Shown here: positions 1 through 6,543 of the stretch, in pieces
Numbering within the stretch: position 1 is the first letter of the stretch
How the letters are laid out: each line of letters starts with the position of its first letter
Origin: an uncultured Clostridia bacterium
GTDB lineage: Bacteria > Bacillota > Clostridia > TANB77 > CAG-508
Assembly (NCBI GenBank): GCA_934120675.1
Contig: CAKOUU010000028.1
Span: forward strand, 1-12,456
Length of the DNA: 12,456 bases
Direction: 5' to 3'
Made by a program: the position numbers and the translations under genes
The notes under the pieces: model-generated
The model's database searches: none
What the model saw: only the letters and a program-made list of their open reading frames with translations
What the model was told of the DNA's origin: nothing

Positions 1-2
1 TA

Positions 3-350
3 GAAAGAACAAAAGAGGAAGATAAAGATGTATTAATTAGAATAATAAAAATAGTATTTAAAGAAAAACTAGGAGATGATGAAGTAGAAAGATTAGTAAA
101 TAAAATAGAAGAAGGGAGAGAAAAAGAAGTGTTAGCAGTGGTTGATATGATAAGAAGAGAAAATCAGATGTATATTGATATGGGAAGAAAAGAAGGTAAA
201 ATTGAGGGCAAAATAGAAGGAATTAAAGAAAAAAGCATAGAAATTGCAAAAAAATTATTAAGCAAAAATACATCAAAAAAAGAAATATCAGAAATAACAG
301 GACTAGATGAGACCGAAATTGACAGAATTGCAGGGAAAAATAAAAAATAA
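3..350 (+). CDS. C-terminal part of a PD-(D/E)XK (Rpn/PDDEXK_2-type) nuclease-transposase protein
   Basis: The frame is open from the left edge of the window to a TAA at 348-350, so this is a 5'-truncated gene with about 115 residues visible. The visible part has a helical region (residues such as KEKLGDDEVERLVNKIEEG), then a charged repeat of the GRKEGKIEGKIEGIKEK kind, then a short helix-turn-helix-like tail (SKKEISEITGLDETEI). This layout is typical of the C-terminus of Rpn / PDDEXK_2 family proteins annotated as nuclease-transposases; the catalytic nuclease core would lie outside the window. A GTG at 129 is only an internal codon, because the reading frame and the protein-like composition continue upstream of it. 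No strong terminator follows; the next element is the promoter of the MATE gene. The family call rests only on the tail. Confidence 0.7.
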   Translation, partial: ERTKEEDKDVLIRIIKIVFKEKLGDDEVERLVNKIEEGREKEVLAVVDMIRRENQMYIDMGRKEGKIEGKIEGIKEKSIEIAKKLLSKNTSKKEISEITGLDETEIDRIAGKNKK

Positions 351-395
351 AACAAAAAATATCCTTTGAAAAATATAAAAAATTTTAAAAAATAC

Positions 396-424
396 TTACA
401 TAAAAAACAAAAATATGTTATAAT
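396..424 (+). promoter_or_regulatory. Sigma-A-type promoter for the MATE gene
   Basis: A TTACAT -35 (396-401), 17-bp spacer and perfect TATAAT -10 (419-424) are visible. The predicted start point, near 431, coincides with the 5' edge of the structured leader, which fits a riboswitch-controlled transcript. Confidence 0.65.
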
Positions 425-430
425 AGATAA

Positions 431-487
431 GTCGCGCAGGTAAAACGTAAGTCCAGACATGGACTTACTATTTTTACGCCCAAAGAC
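431..487 (+). ncRNA. Probable guanidine-IV (mepA-type) riboswitch leader
   Basis: A compact leader folds as a hairpin with an 8-bp stem GTAAGTCC (447-454) / GGACTTAC (461-468) and a 6-nt loop. Outer pairings of TAAAA and GCG with TTTTA and CGC (around 434-445 and 471-479) are separated by an asymmetric bulge containing CAGG. It sits at the predicted transcript start and precedes a MATE transporter of the MepA type, the gene class for which the mepA motif (guanidine-IV riboswitch) was named in Clostridia. I recognise it from position, size and shape rather than from an alignment. No intrinsic terminator is seen between it and the gene, so control would act on translation or on a structure I did not resolve. 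It could also be another small structured leader. Confidence 0.55.
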
Positions 488-518
488 AAAAAATATCAAA
501 AGAAAGAAGGAGAGAAAA

Positions 519-2525
519 TTGGAAAAAGAAGAAAACATACTGGGAACAGAAAAAATAGGAAAATTAATAAGAAAATTTTCAATCCCATGCATAATATCCC
601 TATTAGTAAACTCACTATATAACATAGTAGACCAAATCTTTATAGGGTGGGGAGTAGGATACCTAGGAAATGGAGCAACAAACGTAGTATTCCCATTAAC
701 AATGATAGGCTTAGCATTTTCACTAATGTTTGGAGATGGAGCATCAGCATACTTAAGCTTAAAACTAGGAGAAAAGAAAAAAGACGAAGCAGCAAAAGGT
801 GTAGGAAATGCACTAGCAATTTCAACAATAGTATCAGTATTATTCTGTGCAATAACATTAATATTTTTACCACAATTATTAACAATGTTTGGATGTACAG
901 AAGCATTAAAAGAATATGCATTAAAATATGGTTATGTAATAGCAATAGGATTACCATTCTCAATGATAGGAACAACATTAAATTCAATAATAAGATCAGA
1001 TGGAAGTCCAAAATATTCAATGACAACAATGCTTGTAGGTGCAGTATTAAACACAATATTAGATCCAATATTTATATTTGTATTTAAAATGGGAGTTGAA
1101 GGAGCAGCAATTGCAACTGTAATAAGCCAAATTTTAGTATTTATACTAAATGCATTATATGTTAAAAAATTCAAATCAATCAAATTAGGTAAAGAATCAT
1201 TTAAAATAAAATCAAGTGTAGCAAAAAAAGTTTCAATGTTAGGAATAAGCAGTTTTATAAACCAAATGAGTATAGTATTTGTAATGGCTACTGAAAATAA
1301 TACACTTGGAAAATATGGAGCAGAATCAAAATTTGGAGCAGAAATACCAATTACAGTTCTAGGAATTGTAATGAAAATAAGCCAAATATTAAACAGTATT
1401 ATAATAGGAATTGCAGCAGGAGCACAACCAATATTTGGATACAACTATGGTGCTAGAAAATTTGACAGAGTAAAAACAACATTAAAAATTGTATTAGGTT
1501 CAAGTCTTGTAATAAGTACAATAGCATTTATATTATTCCAAACGATACCAGACAAATTAATATCAATATTTGGTAGTGGAGACGCAAATTACATGGAATT
1601 TGCATGTTTAGCATTTAGAACATACTTAATGCTTTGCATCTGTAATGGAATTCAAATTCCATCAGGAATATTCTTCCAAGCAATTGGAAAGAGCATAATA
1701 AGTGCAATACTTTCAATATCAAGACAAATTGCTTTCTTAATACCTGCAATGATAATTTTTGGAAAGATGTTTGGAATACATGGAGTTTTATTCGCAGGAC
1801 CATTTGCTGATGGATTAGCATTCATATTAGCAACAATATTCTTGATAAGAGAAATAAGAAAATTAAAACAAGGAAATGTAAAAGTAGTAAACAAAGAAAC
1901 TATAGCAAACACAGAAAGCAAACTTTCAAAACATGTTGTTATAACAATAGCAAGGGAATATGCATCAGGTGGAAGATATATTGGAAAATTAGTTGCTGAT
2001 AAATTAGGAATAAAATTATATGATAATGAATTTATTTCAAAATTAGCAGAAGAAACAGGTTTATCTGAAGAATATATTGAAAACAATGAACAAAAAAGAG
2101 ATGCTTTAGCAAGTTTAAATAATGGATATTATTCAGGATTAAATAATAGTGATGAGTTGTTCATTAAAGAATCTGAATTAATAAAAGAAGTAGCTGACAA
2201 GGAGTCTTGTGTTATTGTTGGTAGATGTGCTGATTTCATTTTGTCTGGTAGAGAAAATGTTATAAATGTTTTTGTATACAGTGATATGGAAGATAAAATC
2301 AACAGAGCAACTACATATTATGGTATGGATAAGTCTAAAGCAGAGAAAGAGATTAAGCGTATTGATAAATTAAGAGCAAATCATTATAAATATTATACTG
2401 AAAAGGAATGGGATAATCATTCTAATTATGATATTTGTATTAATAGTGATGCTTTTGGTGTTGAAAAATCTGCAGATTTAATCTGTGAATTGGTAGAAAG
2501 CAAACTTGAAATGGTAAAAGCATAG
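519..2525 (+). CDS. MATE (MepA-type) multidrug efflux transporter fused to a cytidylate-kinase-like domain
   Basis: A 668-residue protein. Residues about 1-450 form a MATE transporter with about 12 hydrophobic segments; the N-terminus has the MepA-like ...YNIVDQIFIG... motif. MATE pumps export cationic drugs or metabolites using Na+ or H+ gradients. After a short linker, residues about 472-665 form a cytidylate-kinase-like (Cytidylate_kin2) domain with a modified P-loop region (ITIAREYASGGRYIGK, 475-490) and a VGRCAD motif (567-572). Start choice: AAGGAG at 507-512 lies 6 nt before a TTG at 519. The in-frame ATG at 459 lies inside the riboswitch hairpin and has no ribosome binding site, so it is probably not used. 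The fusion to a kinase-like domain is directly visible as one uninterrupted frame. A guanidine or related cation is a plausible substrate, inferred from the leader. Confidence 0.85.
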   Translation: MEKEENILGTEKIGKLIRKFSIPCIISLLVNSLYNIVDQIFIGWGVGYLGNGATNVVFPLTMIGLAFSLMFGDGASAYLSLKLGEKKKDEAAKGVGNALAISTIVSVLFCAITLIFLPQLLTMFGCTEALKEYALKYGYVIAIGLPFSMIGTTLNSIIRSDGSPKYSMTTMLVGAVLNTILDPIFIFVFKMGVEGAAIATVISQILVFILNALYVKKFKSIKLGKESFKIKSSVAKKVSMLGISSFINQMSIVFVMATENNTLGKYGAESKFGAEIPITVLGIVMKISQILNSIIIGIAAGAQPIFGYNYGARKFDRVKTTLKIVLGSSLVISTIAFILFQTIPDKLISIFGSGDANYMEFACLAFRTYLMLCICNGIQIPSGIFFQAIGKSIISAILSISRQIAFLIPAMIIFGKMFGIHGVLFAGPFADGLAFILATIFLIREIRKLKQGNVKVVNKETIANTESKLSKHVVITIAREYASGGRYIGKLVADKLGIKLYDNEFISKLAEETGLSEEYIENNEQKRDALASLNNGYYSGLNNSDELFIKESELIKEVADKESCVIVGRCADFILSGRENVINVFVYSDMEDKINRATTYYGMDKSKAEKEIKRIDKLRANHYKYYTEKEWDNHSNYDICINSDAFGVEKSADLICELVESKLEMVKA

Positions 2526-2526
2526 A

Positions 2527-2560
2527 TAAAAACACCCTATAAAAATATAGGGTGTTTTTA
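2527..2560. terminator. Bidirectional intrinsic terminator
   Basis: The stem contains AACACCCTATA paired with TATAGGGTGTT around an AAAA loop, flanked by A-run and T-run. It serves both the MATE gene and the convergent gene ending at 2564. Confidence 0.9.
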
Positions 2561-2563
2561 ACA

Positions 2564-3130
2564 TTACTGAATATTTTTTTTAATTAGTTCTACATAATAT
2601 ACAAGAACTTTTGAAGTTGAATAATAACTATTTGTTTTTCTATGATATTCAATTTTTTTTAAAAGTTCGGATGAAGAACGAATCATCATCAACAGATCAG
2701 AATAACTTGTATAGTTATTTGATTTCCAAAGAATATCGGCAATTGATGGTGTTGATATTGGTTGATTATCATTAAGAAGAATATTTGCAGCAAATAAAGT
2801 TTCAGAAAAACGTTTCAAGTGATATTCATGTAAACTTTTTGAAATTGTTTCATGTTGTCTAGAACCAAATGAAAGTTCAAAACTTATATCATCTAAAGAA
2901 ATATATTCGGTTAAGAACATATAAGCTTTTGATTTAAATAATAATTCTTCATTTGTTGCGTCCCGATAGTATTTTACTTTATGTTTTTTTTGTACCATTC
3001 CAATATTTTTTCTTTGTTCAGTAATAAGTTGATTTAATTCAGTAATTGTGAGACCTTCTTTATAGGCTAGATTTACAGTAGTTTTAATAAGGTCATTTAG
3101 TTCATTTGATGCATTTATTTTTTTTGCCAT
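2564..3130 (-). CDS. Hypothetical protein, 188 aa, unknown family
   Basis: I do not recognise this protein. It is 188 residues, starts MAKKINASNELNDLIK, is rich in predicted helix, and has no membrane segment or signal peptide. A basic stretch (VQKKHKVKYYRDATNEE) follows the N-terminal helical part, and a serine/asparagine-rich region lies near the C-terminus. The ATG at 3130 is preceded by a TGGAGGT ribosome binding site about 10 nt away; an upstream in-frame GTG at 3187 has none. The gene is monocistronic: its own promoter and inverted-repeat operator lie upstream, and it shares a bidirectional terminator with the MATE gene. Regulation by a dimeric DNA-binding protein is likely from the operator; whether that is the protein itself cannot be told. 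It is not obviously part of the neighbouring IS element. Confidence 0.75.
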   Translation of the reverse strand: MAKKINASNELNDLIKTTVNLAYKEGLTITELNQLITEQRKNIGMVQKKHKVKYYRDATNEELLFKSKAYMFLTEYISLDDISFELSFGSRQHETISKSLHEYHLKRFSETLFAANILLNDNQPISTPSIADILWKSNNYTSYSDLLMMIRSSSELLKKIEYHRKTNSYYSTSKVLVYYVELIKKNIQ

Positions 3131-3201
3131 TTTTATAATACCTCCAAAAAATTTTTTATAAATTGTAGATGCTTTTAATGAAAACACGAGAATTTAAAAA
3201 T

Positions 3202-3226
3202 AAATATAACTTGTATAGTTATATTT
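3202..3226. promoter_or_regulatory. Perfect 10+10 bp inverted repeat, probable operator
   Basis: AAATATAACT (3202-3211), spacer TGTAT, then AGTTATATTT (3217-3226) form a perfect inverted repeat. It overlaps the -10 element and the predicted start point of the minus-strand promoter, the usual place for a repressor site. It is not followed by a T-run on either strand in a way that suggests termination. Confidence 0.6.
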
Positions 3227-3251
3227 TAACACAATTAACATAAAATGTAAA
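3223..3251 (-). promoter_or_regulatory. Promoter of the 188-aa gene
   Basis: Read on the minus strand: TTTACA -35 (3246-3251), 17-bp spacer, TAAAAT -10 (3223-3228). Each hexamer has one mismatch to consensus. Transcription would start near 3216, inside the inverted repeat. Confidence 0.65.
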
Positions 3252-3346
3252 GTGCTAGTATGTTCATGATTATATTAGTGTTGGAAGCATTAGTAGTTAT
3301 AAAAAACTTGCTAACTTTATTTTATTTTTTGTATATAAAATGTCCA

Positions 3347-3365
3347 TTCAAAAAATAATAGCAAC
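3347..3365 (+). repeat. IS30 terminal inverted repeat (left)
   Basis: TTCAAAAAATAATAGCAAC; matches the reverse complement of 4555-4573 at 17 of 19 positions. It lies 18 nt beyond the end of the transposase gene. Confidence 0.7.
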
Positions 3366-3383
3366 GCAAAATCAATATATAAT

Positions 3384-4469
3384 TTATGCAACTATTTTTT
3401 CTATTTCTTCTTTAAATCTTTTATCTGCTGATATAAATCCCAATATTTTCCTTGGTTTTCCATTTATTTTATTTAATATCTTCTCTAACTTATCACTTGA
3501 TACTTTATTTAAATCTGTACCCTTTGGTATAAATCTTCTTAATATTCCATTACAATTTTCATTCATTCCTTTTTGCCATGAACTATATGGATCTGCATAA
3601 TACACTACTGTCCTTCTCTCATTCTCATTAAATTTTGATATTTCTATTTTATCATAATTTAAAAACTCATGTCCATTATCTGTTGTCATACTTTTAAATA
3701 TTTTTTTAAATTTACTTCCATATTTTTCCTCTAGACTATCTATTGCTTTTTTTATACATTCATTCGTGTGTTCTTTCATTTCTACAACTATATATTTCTT
3801 TGTCATTCTTTCTAAAAGTGTCATATACGTCTTTTTACTGTCTTTTGAACCTTCTACACAATCTAATTCCCAATGTCCAAATTCTTTATTCTCATCTATC
3901 TCTTTTGGTCTATTATGAATACTTTTATCTGGATGTTTTGGCTTCTTCTTTGTCTTTTCTTCTTTCTTTTCTTTCTTTTCTAATTTGGCTTTATGCACTA
4001 AATCTAATGGGCTTATATTTAATTTTCCTTTTTCTATCCAATAATATATTATTTGAAAACTTGGCTGTATTTCAAATTTTATATTATTTACTTTTATATA
4101 TCATGCTACTTCTTCTGGTGACCATTTTTCCTTTAATATTTTATCTTCTATAAATTGTTTCAATGCTCTACTTAATTTACATTTTCTTCCTGCTTTTTTC
4201 TTACTATATTCATATTTTCCTTGTGCTACTGCTGCTGAATATACTTTTTTACATATTCCCGTATTATAATCCTGATTTTCTTCACAATGTCTATTGATTT
4301 CTCTTGATATTATTGATTTATTTCTTCCTAATTCTTCTGCCATTTCTTGCATTGTATATTTCTTCTTTACCATAAATTCTATTTTACATCTTTCTTCATA
4401 TGTTATATCCGAATTTCTTTTTACCTCTTTATTTTCTGTTTCAATTATGTTAGAATTAATTAAACACAT
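3384..4469 (-). pseudogene. IS30-family transposase with one in-frame nonsense codon
   Basis: The frame runs from an ATG at 4469, with AAGGAG 8 nt upstream, to a TAA at 3384-3386, interrupted only by a TGA at 4101-4103. The first 122 codons hold the IS30 N-terminal helix-turn-helix (YTMQEMAEELGRNKSIISRE) and end WSPEEVA. After the TGA the same frame continues YIKVNNIKFEIQPSFQ and then the DDE catalytic region: FGHWELD, TTDNGHEF and NENCNGILRRF. The pattern around the stop suggests an ancestral Gly codon (GGA to TGA). With the stop ignored the protein is 361 residues, normal for the family. The part after the stop could restart at an internal ATG near 3998, but a DDE domain without the DNA-binding part is unlikely to transpose. 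Confidence 0.85.
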
Positions 4470-4554
4470 ATAAAAATCTCCTTTATAATTTTGTTTCGTT
4501 CACAAATATTATATATTTGATTTTTATATGTGTCTATATTTTTATGTTAATTTT

Positions 4555-4573
4555 GTTGCTTTAATTTTTTGAA
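4555..4573 (-). repeat. IS30 terminal inverted repeat (right)
   Basis: Read on the minus strand: TTCAAAAAATTAAAGCAAC. It lies about 85 nt upstream of the transposase start codon. Confidence 0.7.
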
Positions 4574-4678
4574 CTGGGTAAAATTTTTAAAATAGTTGAA
4601 AAACTGAAAAATACAGGTATATATTACATTAATCGAAAAAACGGCTTAAAATTGATTGCGAAGGCTAAAAAACACTGA
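4571..4678 (+). pseudogene. Possible 3' remnant of a gene cut by the IS30 insertion
   Basis: Immediately outside the IS right end a frame of 35 codons has protein-like composition (residues such as LKNTGIYYINRKNGLKLIAK) and ends at a TGA (4676-4678). It has no start codon or ribosome binding site, and upstream it enters the IS repeat and meets a stop. The local base composition is less AT-extreme than the flanks. I could not identify a family, and no matching 5' part is evident left of the IS. It could be chance. Confidence 0.3.
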
Positions 4679-4701
4679 AATATTAAGAAAAAAAGAATGT
4701 A

Positions 4702-4730
4702 TTTACATAATCTTTTAAATGTGGTATAAT
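4702..4730 (+). promoter_or_regulatory. Sigma-A-type promoter upstream of the TAC-like operon
   Basis: TTTACA -35 (4702-4707), 17-bp spacer, perfect TATAAT -10 (4725-4730). It lies about 180 nt before the first gene, leaving a leader that contains the tandem repeats at 4801-4830. The gene-poor stretch 4574-4908 otherwise holds only the gene remnant, these repeats and a second possible promoter. Confidence 0.6.
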
Positions 4731-4800
4731 GTAATAGAATTGTAATAATTATGTAATAAAAACTTAATATTATAATCATAGAAATATGGTATATAATAGT

Positions 4801-4830
4801 TTTGTCAAAGTTTGTCGAAATTTGCGACGA
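4801..4830 (+). promoter_or_regulatory. Three tandem 10-bp repeats resembling Spo0A boxes
   Basis: The sequence reads TTTGTCAAAG, TTTGTCGAAA, TTTGCGACGA: three consecutive 10-bp units, thus on one helical face. The first two fit the Spo0A box (core TGTCGAA or TGTCAAA). A TATAAT at 4792-4797 lies just upstream and a TATAAA at 4859-4864 downstream, so the sites could repress the former or activate the latter. They could instead be operators for another regulator. Confidence 0.4.
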
Positions 4831-4835
4831 AAAAT

Positions 4836-4864
4836 TCTTGCAATATTTTTATTTTTGGTATAAA
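4836..4864 (+). promoter_or_regulatory. Possible proximal promoter of the TAC-like operon
   Basis: TATAAA at 4859-4864 is preceded by TCTTGC (17-bp spacer) or TTGCAA (15-bp spacer). The weak -35 would suit an activated promoter, with the tandem boxes centred just upstream. Transcript start would be about 40 nt before the gene. Confidence 0.35.
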
Positions 4865-4908
4865 CTATTCTAAAATACGAAGAATATAATATAATACTAG
4901 GAGTAGAA

Positions 4909-5574
4909 ATGGACGAAGAAAAATTAATCACGGGATATCATGGAACAACTAATGAAGCTGCTATGGAAATATTAGATAATCAAGATATAAAAGACTCTAT
5001 AAAAGCTGATGAATGGTTGGGTAAGGGAAAGTATTTTTATGATAGATACACAAATGCAATAGAATATATTATAAGAAAATATAATGAAAATAAAGATATA
5101 TGTAAAGCTATTTCATATAAAAATTTGGTAAATAATTATTCTATTTTAATGGCAGACTTAAAATGTAGAAAAGAAGATATTTTAGATTTAGATGAAATAA
5201 TAACATTATCCGATTTTGTTTGGGCATGGGAAAAGATATACAAAATTGTAAAAGATAATCAAGAATTTAAAATGCTAACTTTTAGAGATGGATATATGAT
5301 TGACTATATGATAAATGAAGTTATGAACTATAAAATAGTTATTAAAACTTTTGATAGGTTAATTAAAAATAAAGAAAATAGAAAAATAGGAAATATGGTT
5401 TTTGACAAAACAAGAATAGTATATGAGATTAAACAAAAGTATATATGCGTAAAAGATGAAAATTGTATAAAAAATATTGAAAGATTTGAAGATGATTTTC
5501 GAAAAGAATATGACTCTATTTCTGGATTGAATAAAATTGTAAATAGGAGGTTAAATTATGAAATTTGGAGATGA
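4909..5574 (+). CDS. Putative ADP-ribosyltransferase-fold toxin of a TAC-like operon
   Basis: A 221-residue soluble protein. Its N-terminus carries GYHGTT (9-14, with H11) and, after a helix, WLGKGKYFYDR (36-46, with Y42/Y44). This is the HGT...LGxGxYFF arrangement of PARP-like/DUF3990-like ADP-ribosyltransferases, in which the His and Tyr bind NAD+. A C-terminal strand around YEIKQKYICVKD (172-183) is where the third catalytic residue (Glu or Gln) would be expected. AGGAG lies 5 nt before the ATG. It is the first gene of a three-gene operon and overlaps the next gene by 17 nt. Because the operon ends with a SecB-like chaperone, I infer it is the toxin of a toxin-antitoxin-chaperone system, similar in logic to CmdT, which ADP-ribosylates mRNA. 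The target here is unknown, and the fold call comes from motifs only. Confidence 0.65.
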   Translation: MDEEKLITGYHGTTNEAAMEILDNQDIKDSIKADEWLGKGKYFYDRYTNAIEYIIRKYNENKDICKAISYKNLVNNYSILMADLKCRKEDILDLDEIITLSDFVWAWEKIYKIVKDNQEFKMLTFRDGYMIDYMINEVMNYKIVIKTFDRLIKNKENRKIGNMVFDKTRIVYEIKQKYICVKDENCIKNIERFEDDFRKEYDSISGLNKIVNRRLNYEIWR

Positions 5575-5827
5575 AAATTTTAAAGAAGAATTTATGAGAT
5601 GGCTAAATAGTAAAACAGAAGAAGAATTAGTAGAATCATTTAAAAAATATGCTATAAATATTAACGAATATTCATATGAAATTTCAAACGAAGATAATTT
5701 AGCTGATGAAGATTATTTTACTGAGATTGACATAGAAAAAGGACAAACACAAATAAAAGTGAAAAATGAAAAGAATAAAGATATTGTAGAAATAGAAGAA
5801 ATTGTAGAATTGGGGGTAGCAGCATAA
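5558..5827 (+). CDS. Small acidic protein, putative antitoxin of the TAC-like operon
   Basis: An 89-residue acidic protein that I cannot place in a family. Residues about 1-32 look helical (EEFMRWLNSKTEEELVESFKK). Residues 40-60 are rich in Asp/Glu, and the tail (DIVEIEEIVELGVAA) is strand-like and hydrophobic. A strong AGGAGG lies 7 nt before the ATG. The start lies inside the toxin gene (17-nt overlap), and its stop TAA shares its last A with the chaperone ATG, so all three genes are translationally coupled. Position between an ART-like gene and a SecB-like gene makes it the likely antitoxin. In known TAC systems the antitoxin has a C-terminal chaperone-addiction segment; the hydrophobic tail is the obvious candidate here. 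There is no visible DNA-binding domain. Confidence 0.6.
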   Translation: MKFGDENFKEEFMRWLNSKTEEELVESFKKYAININEYSYEISNEDNLADEDYFTEIDIEKGQTQIKVKNEKNKDIVEIEEIVELGVAA

Positions 5828-6243
5828 TGCAAAACGAAATAAAAAGTAAATTAAGCTTTATTAGTTATAGAGTTAAAGAAGTAATACTAAAACAAAATGA
5901 TAATTTTCAAAATAAAGGGAAGCCAATTAATGTGGACTTTAAGTTGGAACATAATACTGATATTTCCGATAATATAATGAAAATTAATTTAATATTAACA
6001 ATATTTGATAAAGCGGAAGAAAATAATTATCCTTTTTATATGAAGACGGTTTTAGAAGGAAAATTTGCATTAGAAGGCGACAATATAGAAACTTTTGAGA
6101 TAAATGGAATTGCGTTATTATATCCTTATATCAGATCGATAATTTCAACCTATACTGCTAATTCAAATATGCCTACATTAATATTACCACCAATAAATGT
6201 AGCAAATTATTATAAAAATAGCAAAAAAAAGAAAGAGAACTAG
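5827..6243 (+). CDS. SecB-like chaperone of the TAC-like operon
   Basis: A 138-residue protein whose C-terminal half carries the SecB signature: a central strand NYPFYMKTVLEGKFALEG (67-84), then ALLYPYIRSIISTYTA (96-111) and MPTLILPPINV (115-125). Classical SecB has LFPYAREVIS...FPPLxLxPVNF at the same place. SecB is a tetrameric chaperone of Proteobacteria that feeds SecA; Firmicutes lack the classical export SecB, so SecB-like genes here are usually tied to toxin-antitoxin modules, as in M. tuberculosis Rv1957 and E. coli CmdC. The ATG overlaps the preceding stop by one base, with GGGGG just upstream. The basic end (KNSKKKKEN) overlaps the terminator stem. Its likely job is to hold and protect the antitoxin. 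Confidence 0.8.
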   Translation: MQNEIKSKLSFISYRVKEVILKQNDNFQNKGKPINVDFKLEHNTDISDNIMKINLILTIFDKAEENNYPFYMKTVLEGKFALEGDNIETFEINGIALLYPYIRSIISTYTANSNMPTLILPPINVANYYKNSKKKKEN

Positions 6244-6259
6244 TAATAGTTCTTTTTCT
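6230..6259 (+). terminator. Intrinsic terminator of the TAC-like operon
   Basis: AGAAAGAGAAC (6230-6240) pairs with GTTCTTTTTCT (6249-6259) around an 8-nt loop that includes the stop codon of the last gene; the 3' arm itself supplies the T-run. Confidence 0.55.
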
Positions 6260-6329
6260 ATTCAACACCATTCGACACATAAAAAATAAAATATATGCTA
6301 TAATAATATTAAGTAATATATCATAGATT

Positions 6330-6357
6330 AGTCCCAGAAATGGGGCTTTTCTTTTTT
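6330..6357 (+). terminator. Intrinsic terminator
   Basis: AGTCCC (6330-6335), loop AGAAAT, GGGGCT (6342-6347), then a T-rich run. It stands alone on the plus strand; a TATAAT at 6299-6304 lies only 26 nt before it, without a convincing -35. Confidence 0.75.
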
Positions 6358-6401
6358 GTATAGAAATTGTCCAAAACTAATGTGATAAAATAGTGATAAA
6401 A

Positions 6402-6444
6402 TATAAAAATAGCAGTATTACAAACCAGTGTAAATATTGCTATT
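6402..6444 (-). terminator. Terminator downstream of tRNA-Gly
   Basis: On the minus strand AATAGCAATATTTAC pairs imperfectly with GTAATACTGCTATT around a short loop and is followed by TTTATAT. It begins 14 nt after the tRNA 3' CCA. Confidence 0.6.
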
Positions 6445-6456
6445 ACATGATTTTAA

Positions 6457-6531
<75 letters not shown>

Positions 6532-6543
6532 ATCAACATATTC

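Larger units (their letters stand above)
3347..4573 (-). mobile_element. IS30-family insertion sequence
   Basis: The element is about 1.23 kb and is bounded by 19-bp terminal inverted repeats that match at 17 of 19 positions. It holds a single IS30-type transposase gene on the minus strand with one internal stop. No clear short target duplication is seen: the left flank ends CCA and the right flank begins CTG. The exact boundary may be off by one or two bases, or an adjacent deletion may have occurred. Confidence 0.75.

Noticed and set aside
3260..3358. Short hydrophobic plus-strand frame ending in the IS left end
   Set aside because: It has no ribosome binding site, low complexity, and AT-rich DNA readily yields such frames.
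4101..4103. Possible TGA recoding as glycine in this organism
   Set aside because: The TGA sits where Gly is expected in an IS transposase, but TGA ends the first gene of the TAC-like operon, no core gene contains an internal TGA, and the gene content is ordinary Firmicutes. A point mutation is simpler.
6382..6403. Tandem duplication of GTGATAAAATA
   Set aside because: Only two copies of an AT-rich 11-mer; too little to call a functional or CRISPR-like array.
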